A stretch of DNA of 9,996 bases from Candidatus Wirthbacteria bacterium CG2_30_54_11 (GCA_001873755.1 MNZT01000012.1:1-9996); one strand, 5' to 3'; counted from the first letter of the stretch, positions 1 to 6,076 are shown. Numbers and translations are program-made. The notes: generated from the letters alone by a model not told the origin.

Positions 1-102
1 CCGGGGGAGAGCTTTGACACTAGGGACACCAGCAGGTCATGACAGACAGCTGATGTGACCATTCTACTCACGCGCAAAACAAATATCAAGCCTTTTCGAT
101 AC

Positions 103-138
103 TATTGTGTTTACTGTTAAATATCCACAATATATGAT
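103..138 (+). promoter_or_regulatory. Sigma-70-like promoter with operator-like dyad before the hemerythrin gene
   Basis: A TATGAT -10 box lies at 133-138 with TTTACT at 110-115 as the -35 box, 17 bases apart. The inverted repeat TATTGTG (103-109) and CACAATA (126-132), separated by 16 bases, brackets the -35 box and abuts the -10 box, which is where a repressor would block polymerase. A ribosome binding site (AAGGGGA, 164-170) precedes the ATG at 176. The boxes and dyad are seen in the sequence; use as a promoter and operator is inferred. Confidence 0.5.
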
Positions 139-175
139 ATGGTTTTGCAGCGTTTGTCAATAAAAGGGGAATGGT

Positions 176-564
176 ATGTCTGCAATTGCATGGAAAGACG
201 AATACAACACCGGCATCAAAGTCATCGACGAGCAACATCTTCGGATCGTCGATTACATCAACGAGCTGTACAATGTGCGCGAGAATGGCGGCAACGCCAA
301 AAGCGTACTTAAGGCATTGATCGACTACACATTGACTCACTTCACCTTCGAGGAGTCGCTCCATGAGCGAGCCAACTACCGCGATATCGAAGAACACAAA
401 CGACATCACGTCGTATTCATCAACAAGATCGCGCGATTCAAAGACAGGTTCGACCAAGTCGAAGATGTGCTGCTCGCTCTACTCTCCTGCTCAAACTCTG
501 GCTGGTTGCCCACATTCAATCAGAATACATGGGCTATGTCAGCGTCGTAAAAAAGATCGTATAA
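176..564 (+). pseudogene. Bacteriohemerythrin, broken by a one-base frameshift
   Basis: Hemerythrins are four-helix bundles that bind O2 at a di-iron centre and serve bacteria in oxygen storage or sensing. The family start is clear: AWKDEYNTGIKVIDEQH with H21, then H55-x3-E59 and H74-x3-H78, giving five of the usual seven iron ligands at normal spacing. The starting frame runs on to a TAA at 548-550 with an out-of-character tail. In another frame from about 463-487 to the TAA at 562-564 the expected last helix appears (KLWLVAHIQSEYMGYV). One missing base near 470-486 would restore a 129-residue protein of normal family length. In that helix the His ligand is present, but the Asp expected five residues later (HIxxED pattern) is Tyr. 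Start chosen from AAGGGGA five bases upstream. Loss of frame plus loss of a ligand argues for decay; a sequencing indel would explain only the first. Confidence 0.85.
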
Positions 565-574
565 AAGGACTTCC

Positions 575-844
575 ATGAAAACCAAAAAATTCACCCATCG
601 CAAGAAGATCTACTACGCCTATTGTGCTCAATGGACGGGAGAAAATACCAAGGAGATGATGGAGCTGCTCGGCGAAAGCGCCAGGATATTCGAGAACGGC
701 ACCGGCAAGTACATCATGTACAACGACGATATCGGTATCGCCACCTTGCATATCGGGCACTGGATCAGGATCGGTGAGAATGGCATCAAAAAAGTCTTTA
801 CCACACAGCAATTGAACTCGCTTTACGAACCCATCCCTGGATAG
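575..844 (+). CDS. Small phage-type protein of unknown function (89 aa)
   Basis: Function not recognised. The N-terminus is basic (MKTKKFTHRKK), followed by a probable helix around residues 25-40 and a C-terminal segment IGHWIRIGENGIKKVF ending LNSLYEPI. A 'G-(D/H)-W-I-x-x-G-x-x-G...F...YEP' ending recurs in many small phage proteins of unknown function, so a phage origin is plausible; this is recall of a pattern, not a search. AAAAGG at 563-568 is well placed for the ATG and overlaps the stop of the restored hemerythrin frame, so the two genes probably share the promoter at 110-138. A strong terminator follows 20 bases after the stop. Confidence 0.75.
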   Translation: MKTKKFTHRKKIYYAYCAQWTGENTKEMMELLGESARIFENGTGKYIMYNDDIGIATLHIGHWIRIGENGIKKVFTTQQLNSLYEPIPG

Positions 845-864
845 TCGAGATGCTGTAACGACGA

Positions 865-891
865 GACGGAGCGAGATGCTCCGTCTTTTTT
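865..891 (+). terminator. Rho-independent terminator for the plus-strand pair
   Basis: GACGGAGC (865-872) pairs perfectly with GCTCCGTC (878-885) around a five-base loop, and a run of six T follows at 886-891. It closes the hemerythrin/89-aa transcript and faces the minus-strand terminator at 916-946. Confidence 0.9.
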
Positions 892-915
892 ATTCGACAA
901 CAGGAATTCGCCAAA

Positions 916-946
916 AGAAAAACCGCCACCTCATTGAGGTGACGGT
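916..946 (-). terminator. Terminator of the ankyrin-repeat gene
   Basis: ACCG and CACCTC (922-925, 927-932) pair with GAGGTG and CGGT (936-941, 943-946). C926 and A942 do not pair on the plus strand but form G.U on the minus strand. Reading leftwards, a T-rich tract (complement of 916-921) follows. It lies about 40 bases after the ankyrin gene's stop. Confidence 0.85.
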
Positions 947-987
947 CTGGTACAGTAGGAATCTCACTCCTTCAGGATGAAAGGATG

Positions 988-1536
988 TCACCAGGCATAC
1001 GAAGTTGGCTTGCCATCTTTGGGATGAGTGATCTCAATGAGCTGATCAAGAACGGAATCATGACCATTCTTTCGCAAGAACTGAGGAAGCGAGATTGGTC
1101 CATAATTCGCATAGATATCAGCTCCAAGACTGGCAAGCAGATAGACAGAATCATATGCTCGCTTGGCTGCACACATACCGATAGCTGTCGCGCCATCACC
1201 GGTCTTCAAATCAACACTTGCTCCGTGCTGACACAGAAGTTCGATCACATTCACATTGGAAGTCAAGTGAATAGGCCCGTAGCCCTTGAATTGACCACTA
1301 ACTAGCTGAGTATTCGCGTCGATCGACCGCAATAGTTTTTCAAGCAAATCCTTCATTACCTCGAAGTTTGCACCGGGATACCATTTGCATGTTGCGCACG
1401 CGCGATGAAGCAATGACCAGCCGGTATCTTCCTCCAGGTAAATGGCGATCTCACGCGAGAACATCTTGTTCAAGAACAGCATCGCTTCAGGCATATTGTG
1501 ATTCTTCAACGCATTTGAAACTAATTTTCCACACAT
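988..1536 (-). CDS. Ankyrin-repeat protein (182 aa)
   Basis: Ankyrin repeats are protein-binding helix-turn-helix-loop units. Two good repeats are visible: residues about 85-112 (GYGPIHL...VIELLCQHGASVDL) and 113-144 (GDGATAIGMCAAKRA...LLASLGADIYA). A degenerate one starts near 37 (DTGWSLLHRACA) with a long insertion. There is no signal peptide or membrane segment, so the protein is probably cytosolic. The ATG at 1536 is chosen over an in-frame TTG at 1548 because the TTG falls inside the TTGGAG ribosome binding site, which sits six bases before the ATG. The gene is alone between the leader module at 1563-1591 and its terminator at 916-946. The binding partner is unknown; in phages and intracellular bacteria such proteins often target host proteins, which is only a possibility here. 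Confidence 0.85.
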   Translation of the reverse strand: MCGKLVSNALKNHNMPEAMLFLNKMFSREIAIYLEEDTGWSLLHRACATCKWYPGANFEVMKDLLEKLLRSIDANTQLVSGQFKGYGPIHLTSNVNVIELLCQHGASVDLKTGDGATAIGMCAAKRAYDSVYLLASLGADIYANYGPISLPQFLRKNGHDSVLDQLIEITHPKDGKPTSYAW

Positions 1537-1562
1537 AATTTTCTCCAATTATTGAATACAAC

Positions 1563-1591
1563 TGAAGATGAGCGGTCGTGACCAATAAAAA
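1563..1591 (-). promoter_or_regulatory. Conserved leader/promoter module, copy 1 (TTTTTATT-N14-ATCTTCA)
   Basis: Reading the minus strand, TTTTTATT (1591-1584) is followed by exactly 14 bases and ATCTTCA (1569-1563), 26 bases before the ankyrin ATG. The T-rich half is also the T-run of the preceding terminator. The same block occurs before the genes starting at 2617, 4432 and 5106. Whether it is a promoter or an RNA leader element cannot be decided from sequence. Confidence 0.5.
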
Positions 1592-1618
1592 ACCACACCC
1601 AGTAGAAACTGAGTGTGG
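1586..1618 (-). terminator. Terminator of the three-gene operon
   Basis: CCACAC (1593-1598) pairs with GTGTGG (1613-1618) and CAGT (1600-1603) with ACTG (1608-1611). C1599 and A1612 become a G.U pair on the minus strand. TTTTTTATT follows in minus-strand reading, seven bases after the stop of the last gene. Confidence 0.9.
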
Positions 1619-1624
1619 CTAGTG

Positions 1625-1975
1625 TTACGCTGATACTTTATCGATTTGAACCAATCGATGCTCATGACGACTGATTCGCTCGACTTTCATTCCAATTAAG
1701 GCAGCAAATGCCTTGTTTTGGTCTCGACTCTTCTGAGTGACACCGGAAACCCTGTACCAGAGATTCCAGAAACGATCAGAATCGTCTCCAGCTCGTTCGA
1801 GAATGCGGATGGACAGGACAGCTTGCTCGATGGTCTGAAAGCCTCCCGTGCCGCCCGGCATGGGGTTGATGATGCCTCGGACAACCACGTTGTAACCCGA
1901 TCCATTACGGACCGGAACAATGTCGTAGCTTCGGCCATTCATGATTACCTGGAGCTGGTCCTTGATTCGGCTCAT
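1625..1975 (-). CDS. Unknown protein, last gene of a three-gene operon (116 aa)
   Basis: Function not recognised. The protein is basic and soluble by eye, with a beta-rich first half (YDIVPVRNGSGYNVVVRGIINPMPGGTGGF) and a more helical second half (RFWNLWYRVSG...NKAFAALIGMKVERIS). The glycine-rich PMPGGTGG turn lies near residues 38-45. Its ATG at 1975 shares four bases (ATGA) with the stop of the gene upstream, so translation is likely coupled. GAGG lies about seven bases before the ATG. A terminator follows directly. A small DNA- or protein-binding role is possible but unsupported. Confidence 0.8.
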   Translation of the reverse strand: MSRIKDQLQVIMNGRSYDIVPVRNGSGYNVVVRGIINPMPGGTGGFQTIEQAVLSIRILERAGDDSDRFWNLWYRVSGVTQKSRDQNKAFAALIGMKVERISRHEHRLVQIDKVSA

Positions 1976-2439
1976 TTTGACGCCTCGCGTACTTCCTTAA
2001 GCAATGTTTCGTCCTGAAGGGCTTCATTCACAATAAACTGTGCGGCCTCTTCAATATCGAACTCATCTACTCGCGTACTCAGAACATCGACATCAGTGGT
2101 GTAACAGTCATTCGAATATCGTGCCGGCGCATAGCCACCCAATATCAGCCCTGCGTGACCATTAAATCCACACATTACTGCGCAGCCGTCGTCTTCACCG
2201 GCATCGGCAGCATCCATCAGCGCAAATTCTACCGACAGAACAGTAACCTCCTTCTCGTTTTTCAGATCAAAACTGATCCGATATTCATCGGATAGTAAAA
2301 ACTCATCTGGACCGGAGATGCACACATCAGAGACTGTGTATTCAACTACGGTTTTCAGGCCGGCGGCCAGTGCTGTCATTTTTTCCAGGATTGTCGACCT
2401 CAGACTCTCCCAGACACTCTTGTATTGTTCAAGCTGCAT
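1972..2439 (-). CDS. Unknown acidic protein, middle gene of the operon (155 aa)
   Basis: Function not recognised. The N-terminal stretch (residues 1-30, MQLEQYKSVWESLRSTILEK) looks like an amphipathic helix. A beta-rich middle follows (about 31-105), then an acidic C-terminal helix (DEFDIEEAAQFIVNEALQDE). There is no signal peptide or membrane segment. The ATG at 2439 is chosen over an in-frame upstream ATG at 2499 because AAAGGAG sits six bases before it and the longer form would run through the zinc-knuckle gene. Its first 11 bases overlap that gene's end, and its stop overlaps the next start by four bases. Confidence 0.8.
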   Translation of the reverse strand: MQLEQYKSVWESLRSTILEKMTALAAGLKTVVEYTVSDVCISGPDEFLLSDEYRISFDLKNEKEVTVLSVEFALMDAADAGEDDGCAVMCGFNGHAGLILGGYAPARYSNDCYTTDVDVLSTRVDEFDIEEAAQFIVNEALQDETLLKEVREASK

Positions 2440-2617
2440 GAACTTCTCCTTTCGTTGATTTAAAAAATGTTGGCATATCGCCACCTTGGTTTTTGTCATC
2501 TAAAAATCCGATGATCCTGCGGGGCTCGTCCGGGTCACGCCTGGGACACGCACCAGTTTTAGCGCGATGCTGGCCAAAGGTATTGCTGCATACAGCACAC
2601 TTCTCTTCAAGATCCAT
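2429..2617 (-). CDS. Small zinc-knuckle-like protein, first gene of the operon (62 aa)
   Basis: The N-terminal half carries C7-x2-C10-x6-H17-x6-C24 (CAVCSNTFGQHRAKTGACP), a CCHC arrangement suited to binding one zinc ion. The 'CxxC...F..H......CP' layout is common among small phage proteins of unknown function. The rest is charged and probably flexible. The ATG at 2617 is set by AAGGAG five bases upstream; an earlier in-frame ATG at 2650 has no such site. The gene opens the operon just below the leader module at 2663-2691 and overlaps the next gene by 11 bases. The metal ligands are seen; zinc binding and any nucleic-acid role are inferred. Confidence 0.8.
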   Translation of the reverse strand: MDLEEKCAVCSNTFGQHRAKTGACPRRDPDEPRRIIGFLDDKNQGGDMPTFFKSTKGEVHAA

Positions 2618-2662
2618 TTTTCTCTCCTTGATTGTCGGCAAAATTGCCATTGAACTCCATCA

Positions 2663-2691
2663 AGAAGATGGTTTGTATCATCGAATAAAAA
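2663..2691 (-). promoter_or_regulatory. Conserved leader/promoter module, copy 2 (TTTTTATT-N14-ATCTTCT)
   Basis: On the minus strand TTTTTATT (2691-2684), 14 bases, then ATCTTCT (2669-2663), followed by the operon's first ribosome binding site. ATCTTCT lies in a possible small hairpin, CCATC-ttctt-GATGG. Spacing is identical to the other three copies. Confidence 0.5.
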
Positions 2692-2717
2692 ACCCGCCAT
2701 CCTTAAAGGATGACGGG
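2685..2717 (-). terminator. Terminator of the GHKL ATPase gene
   Basis: CCCG (2693-2696) pairs with CGGG (2714-2717) and CATCCT (2698-2703) with AGGATG (2707-2712), with a three-base loop. C2697/A2713 is a mismatch on the plus strand and G.U on the minus strand. A TTTTTTATT run follows in minus-strand reading, right after the ATPase stop. Confidence 0.9.
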
Positions 2718-2725
2718 CGAACTAC

Positions 2726-4432
2726 TTATTTCGATTTCTTTTTGGCGATAGCCTTGACTGCCTTTTCGATGTCCTTTTCAGAAACATCCAACTTTAAATT
2801 GGCCAACAACTCACCAAATTCAACGACTACGACATCGCTTGTGGAATTGTTTTTCCCTTTCAGGAAAGACACCATGTATCGCTTGCCTTCAACGCCGCCG
2901 ATGCTGTCGACACCTTCAGTACAGACTGCATCACGGATCGCTTTGCCGAAGTCCTGAGTACGAAGATTGACGACTGTGCGGCGAACGCCAATACTATCCC
3001 GATCGCGACCATATTCATCGTATGCATCATTTGCGAAGAATTGGTTCACAACATCGACAGTATCGCCGGCATTGAATTCAGAAGCGAAATCCGGAACAAT
3101 GATCATTCCATCAGCATAGATCGCTTCATCCGTCAGTTCGATTGAACGCTCACCCAAAGACAGCACGACTTTTTCGCAAAGCACCACATCCACACCGATG
3201 TATTCCCCGGAGTAACCTGCACGGCGATGTTCATTGATGATCTCGTACTTGAATTCATCGTTTTCAGGCTCCAGAACATACGAAGAAGCCCAGTGACATT
3301 CAGGCAAGTTATACGACAAGATGAAAGCGTTGCCGAAATGCTGAATGAATTGCATTGCAACAGAACCTTCATCCTCATAGAAATCAGGTTCACTGAACAA
3401 CAATGTTTCGCCGGACTCAATATCAGCACGAGTGAGTGTTTTCACTGAAGACATCTGCATGATGTCCGAATTGACTGCCAAGCTATCGATCTGTTTAACA
3501 ATTTCCTTCGGCAGCAACGTATTGAGCTTCAGCAGGAATTCGCGACAATTATTGATAATGTAACTGCCGTACTCGTCGCAAAAACCTTGTTCACCCAACG
3601 CGGCCAGTCGAGACTCAAGAAACTCCCCGATCATTGCGTAAAGCACTTCACGAACAGCTGTTTTCACTTCTTGCTCATTGACCAGCTTGTCACGATCCGG
3701 CATGCGGCCAAAGAATTTCGTGCTATCGAGGTGCACGATGTAATCGTAAGACAGGCTGCTGTCAGAATACACTTTTAATCCTTGCAGGAAATAACTGCCG
3801 TACATGCCCATACCAAACTTATGTTCCTGCTTCAGCACATCCTTGTTGACATAGAACTTACCAACTTCGGTATCGCTGAATTTGTCAGACACGGCGTAAG
3901 GACGATCCAACTCTTTGCCATCCAAAAAAACCGGGACAGGAAAACCTTTGACCAGGTTTCTGATGCTGTTCAGTACATTCATATCAACATCAAACAGGGT
4001 TACCGATGTACCAGGGCCGGCGAATGAGGATATCGGAAGAATCTGCACATCTTTCATGCTGATCATGTGTTCCGTATCCATGTCGAGGGTACGTCCGTTG
4101 CTCTGAACGATGACGCGGCTGGCAGAAAATAGGGCGGACAAGAAGCCCATACCAAAGGCATGTTCCTCACGGGCGATCTTTTCATCCCAGCCAGACTCGG
4201 CGATGGTGAGCATCTTTTGGAAATCATCCACGCCGGTTCCGTTGTCGATGATAGTCAAGACGACCTTTTCGTCGACCACGGATGACAGGATATCGATCTT
4301 TGTTGCGCCCGCACGACGACAGTTTTGCAACAGCTCTGCCATGACGGTGAATGCGTTTGAAAACGCAAACTTCAGGTTTTTGATCAACGCGGATTCGTTG
4401 ATCTTGATTGCTACGTTTTGATTTTTACTCAT
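2726..4432 (-). CDS. GHKL-family (HSP90/MutL-like) ATPase (568 aa)
   Basis: The GHKL fold (gyrase B, HSP90, histidine kinases, MutL) binds ATP through four motifs, all visible here. The N box is at residues 33-37 (E33-LLQ-N37, E33 being the expected catalytic base). The DxGxG motif is D63-N-G65-T-G67. The glycine lid is G94-M-G96. GTSV at 141-144 matches the last motif. A second domain follows, with FFGRMPDRDKLVN near residue 250, recalling the basic loop of the adjoining S5-like domain. The C-terminal 200 residues are unrecognised and end in lysines (AIAKKKSK). No HisKA or receiver domain is seen. The second ATG (4432) is preferred because GGAG lies six bases before it, while the upstream ATG at 4438 overlaps that site. 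It is transcribed alone. A chaperone- or MORC-like remodelling role is possible; the substrate is unknown. Confidence 0.88.
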   Translation of the reverse strand: MSKNQNVAIKINESALIKNLKFAFSNAFTVMAELLQNCRRAGATKIDILSSVVDEKVVLTIIDNGTGVDDFQKMLTIAESGWDEKIAREEHAFGMGFLSALFSASRVIVQSNGRTLDMDTEHMISMKDVQILPISSFAGPGTSVTLFDVDMNVLNSIRNLVKGFPVPVFLDGKELDRPYAVSDKFSDTEVGKFYVNKDVLKQEHKFGMGMYGSYFLQGLKVYSDSSLSYDYIVHLDSTKFFGRMPDRDKLVNEQEVKTAVREVLYAMIGEFLESRLAALGEQGFCDEYGSYIINNCREFLLKLNTLLPKEIVKQIDSLAVNSDIMQMSSVKTLTRADIESGETLLFSEPDFYEDEGSVAMQFIQHFGNAFILSYNLPECHWASSYVLEPENDEFKYEIINEHRRAGYSGEYIGVDVVLCEKVVLSLGERSIELTDEAIYADGMIIVPDFASEFNAGDTVDVVNQFFANDAYDEYGRDRDSIGVRRTVVNLRTQDFGKAIRDAVCTEGVDSIGGVEGKRYMVSFLKGKNNSTSDVVVVEFGELLANLKLDVSEKDIEKAVKAIAKKKSK

Positions 4433-4486
4433 TCTCATCTCCAGATGGTTAATGAACAACGCCAGGATTGGCGATTTGGTTCAACT

Positions 4487-4515
4487 AGAAGATGGTTGAA
4501 GAGGCGTGATAAAAA
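4487..4515 (-). promoter_or_regulatory. Conserved leader/promoter module, copy 3 (TTTTTATC-N14-ATCTTCT)
   Basis: On the minus strand TTTTTATC (4515-4508), 14 bases, ATCTTCT (4493-4487), two bases, then TTGAAC. No terminator hairpin precedes this T-rich half, so it is conserved here without being a terminator tail. ATCTTCT sits in the loop of a possible hairpin, TTCAAC...GTTGAA. It lies 55 bases before the ATPase ATG. Confidence 0.55.
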
Positions 4516-4565
4516 CCAAAGAACCAATCCATAAGCACCGCATCACGTAGTAGCTGCATATTTAC

Positions 4566-4594
4566 TTGACAATACTATTGCACTTCACTATAAT
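4566..4594 (+). promoter_or_regulatory. Consensus sigma-70 promoter with internal palindrome
   Basis: TTGACA (4566-4571) and TATAAT (4589-4594) are perfect consensus boxes 17 bases apart, directing transcription of the 78-aa gene with a leader of about 20 bases. Between the boxes lies the perfect palindrome CAATA-C-TATTG (4570-4580), an operator candidate. The same CAATA/TATTG half-sites appear in the dyad at 103-132. Confidence 0.9.
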
Positions 4595-4621
4595 CATCTC
4601 AACTTAAATACAAAGTGAATC

Positions 4622-4858
4622 ATGAATACAAACAATGTGGTGAAGTTCACACCAGCCAAAAAAAAGCCCACAAGACAATCCCTTGATGAATTCACTACCG
4701 AGTTCATCGATCAAGTCGAGAATACGGATTACGGTCCCGACGCAGAACTTGAAAAACAAGCACTTCTGGCCATCGCAGCCGGAGACCATGCTGAATCAAC
4801 CAGGATCACCAATATCCTGAAGCGGCGCAACCAGACCGGGATGTCTGTGATCAAATAG
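4622..4858 (+). CDS. Small unknown protein under a strong promoter (78 aa)
   Basis: Function not recognised. The N-terminus is lysine-rich (KFTPAKKKPTRQS), followed by an acidic middle and an amphipathic C-terminal helix (AELEKQALLAIAAG...ITNILKRRNQ). There is no signal peptide or membrane segment. It is the only intact plus-strand gene outside the left end, diverges from the GHKL gene, and has the best promoter of the window, which a host polymerase would read immediately. That fits an early-expressed phage gene, as inference. The ribosome binding site is weak (AAAGTGA). A bidirectional terminator starts three bases after its stop. Confidence 0.78.
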   Translation: MNTNNVVKFTPAKKKPTRQSLDEFTTEFIDQVENTDYGPDAELEKQALLAIAAGDHAESTRITNILKRRNQTGMSVIK

Positions 4859-4860
4859 AA

Positions 4861-4898
4861 AACACCCCAGAACCAATATGGTCTGGGGTGTTGTTTTT
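4861..4898. terminator. Bidirectional terminator between convergent genes
   Basis: AACACCCCAGA (4861-4871) pairs perfectly with TCTGGGGTGTT (4882-4892), extended by CC/GG past a bulged A. GTTTTT follows on the plus strand, and an A-rich tract before the stem gives a T-rich tail (TTTTCTATTT) on the minus strand. It serves the 78-aa gene and the convergent 67-aa gene. Unlike the minus-only terminators it has no A.C mismatch. Confidence 0.9.
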
Positions 4899-4902
4899 GG
4901 TA

Positions 4903-5106
4903 CTATTTCTTTTCGAGGAGAGCAACCTCCTGGCGCACGGCCAGCTCCTCATCGATCTTGCTAAGCAGATGCTTAGCATCCCTGATCACCTTTGGAGACC
5001 GAGCGATGGAGATCAGACTCTCCACATCCGCCTTTCTCCCCTCAAGTTCGCACACCTCCGCCTCCTTGAGGAAGCGGTAAAATGATTTTTTGTCGGCAAG
5101 TGCCAT
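4903..5106 (-). CDS. Small charged helical protein (67 aa)
   Basis: Function not recognised. The sequence is almost wholly helix-forming and charged (SFYRFLKEAEVCELEGRK, then AKHLLSKIDEELAVRQ), suggesting a coiled coil from about residue 22 to the end. There is no signal peptide or membrane segment. The ATG at 5106 follows AAAGGAG by six bases; an earlier in-frame ATG at 5175 lacks a site. The leader module at 5153-5181 lies upstream and the shared bidirectional terminator is ten bases past the stop. Confidence 0.75.
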   Translation of the reverse strand: MALADKKSFYRFLKEAEVCELEGRKADVESLISIARSPKVIRDAKHLLSKIDEELAVRQEVALLEKK

Positions 5107-5152
5107 TTCTTTCTCCTTTAAAGCCCTGAACAGGGGCAAAAATTGTTCAAGA

Positions 5153-5181
5153 AGAAGATTTGGATGTTGTGCCAATAAAAA
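5153..5181 (-). promoter_or_regulatory. Conserved leader/promoter module, copy 4 (TTTTTATT-N14-ATCTTCT)
   Basis: On the minus strand TTTTTATT (5181-5174), 14 bases, ATCTTCT (5159-5153), two bases, then TTGAAC, as in the ATPase copy. The T-rich half again coincides with the tail of the preceding terminator. Confidence 0.5.
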
Positions 5182-5218
5182 CGGTGGATAAACCTAGTGC
5201 GCCGATAGGTTTACCCGT
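5177..5218 (-). terminator. Terminator of the 101-aa gene
   Basis: TAAACCTA (5189-5196) pairs with TAGGTTTA (5206-5213) around a nine-base loop, extended outward by GG/CC. A5188/C5214 is a mismatch on the plus strand and U.G on the minus strand. A T-run follows in minus-strand reading. It lies six bases past the stop at 5224. Confidence 0.8.
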
Positions 5219-5223
5219 AGTGC

Positions 5224-5529
5224 TCAACCTTTTATCAATTTTTTGATCAGGTCATCAGCCTCCCGCTTGGCGAAGACAAACTCAATCCCCTGGAGCACCG
5301 GCTCGAATCGCTCATCATCCGGATAGTTCCAGGATTCATCGGCAATGACAAAGAGATGCTCGTCGCTATGCCGATCAAGTACCATGAACAGGATGTGCTC
5401 CGGCACCAGGCGGAAGTCCATCAGCTTTCCCGGAGTGAATGTGCCCGGCGGGCAGAGGGAGTCGATCGCATCTTCAAAATCCGTGAAGACCTCATAGTCC
5501 AAACGGTCATCCTTCTTGACTGCATCCAT
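5224..5529 (-). CDS. Unknown protein, paralogue of the neighbouring 116-aa protein (101 aa)
   Basis: Function not recognised. Residues 10-27 (LDYEVFTDFEDAIDSLCP) match residues 9-26 of the next gene upstream (LPYDIFNDFENEVAKQCP) at L, Y, F, D-F-E, C and P, with conservative changes between. Later segments also match: D-(F/Y)-R-x-(V/L)-P near residue 50, and a G-(I/V) helix near the end. The two therefore look like an old tandem duplication. The acidic middle (DESWNYPDDERFEP) is specific to this copy. The ATG at 5529 follows AAAGGACG by four bases. It has its own terminator. Confidence 0.8.
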   Translation of the reverse strand: MDAVKKDDRLDYEVFTDFEDAIDSLCPPGTFTPGKLMDFRLVPEHILFMVLDRHSDEHLFVIADESWNYPDDERFEPVLQGIEFVFAKREADDLIKKLIKG

Positions 5530-5678
5530 CTTGCGTCCTTTCGTTGAATAACGGGGCAACACGCCCGTCCAGATAACTTCAGTCGGTATTGTCCTGAAGC
5601 GAAATTCAAGCTATCACTGAAATCTCAAACCTATTTCGTGCTGGCCATTCCATTGGCTGATTGGTGTGAGAACGAATT

Positions 5679-5716
5679 CACCGAGATTCTGGGATTCAGA
5701 ACCTCGGTGCATTTTT
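5679..5716. terminator. Hairpin between the paralogues, probable terminator
   Basis: CACCGAG (5679-5685) pairs with CTCGGTG (5703-5709) and TTCTG (5687-5691) with CAGAA (5697-5701). The A5686/C5702 mismatch becomes U.G on the minus strand, pointing to a role at the 3' end of the 116-aa gene's transcript. The only T-run (5712-5716) is on the plus strand, where no gene is recognised. Orientation is unresolved. Confidence 0.6.
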
Positions 5717-5725
5717 ACAAGAACA

Positions 5726-6076
5726 TCAAAAGTCAAAGCTCAACTGTGCCTCGGGTTGGCGGCGCTTGGGTGACACATTCATCAGTCCGACCAATTTTGC
5801 GGCCATGTTCTTTGACTGCAGCAAATTGATCACGCCCATGAGATGAATCAACCGGAGCTCATACTTAAGATGTTCGGCTACGAAATACTTCAACGATGCC
5901 AGTTCGTTTTTTGAGAGGCACGCCAGGATGATGATGACCGAGTAGGTGGGAAGAGCCCGGTAGTCGATATCGCGCCGACCGTTTTTGAATGCACGGTGTG
6001 GGCACTGTTTGGCGACCTCGTTCTCGAAATCATTAAAGATATCGTAAGGCAATTTTTTTGGCTGTTGCTGTTTCAT
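5726..6076 (-). CDS. Unknown protein, paralogue of the 101-aa protein (116 aa)
   Basis: Function not recognised. It shares LxY(D/E)(I/V)FxDFE...CP with the downstream gene. The remainder is more basic and helical (LSKNELASLKYFVAEHLKYELRL) and ends in a basic stretch then SFDF. There is no clear membrane segment. ATG 6076 is chosen over ATG 6082 because AAGGAG lies eight bases before the former but only two before the latter. The small membrane-protein gene's terminator lies upstream and the hairpin at 5679-5709 downstream. Confidence 0.78.
   Translation of the reverse strand: MKQQQPKKLPYDIFNDFENEVAKQCPHRAFKNGRRDIDYRALPTYSVIIILACLSKNELASLKYFVAEHLKYELRLIHLMGVINLLQSKNMAAKLVGLMNVSPKRRQPEAQLSFDF

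Noticed and set aside
1..62. Partial coding frames at the left edge (a minus frame from an ATG at 62, and a plus frame ending at 42)
   Set aside because: About 14-20 codons each, on opposite strands over the same bases, with no good ribosome binding site; too short to choose.
4530..4571. Minus-strand sigma-70 promoter (TTGTCA) for the GHKL ATPase
   Set aside because: The -10 position reads TACGTG, a poor match; the conserved module at 4487-4515 is the better candidate.
5638..5829. Plus-strand 63-codon frame over the hairpin at 5679-5709
   Set aside because: It runs through the hairpin and opposite the end of a good minus-strand gene, with no ribosome binding site.
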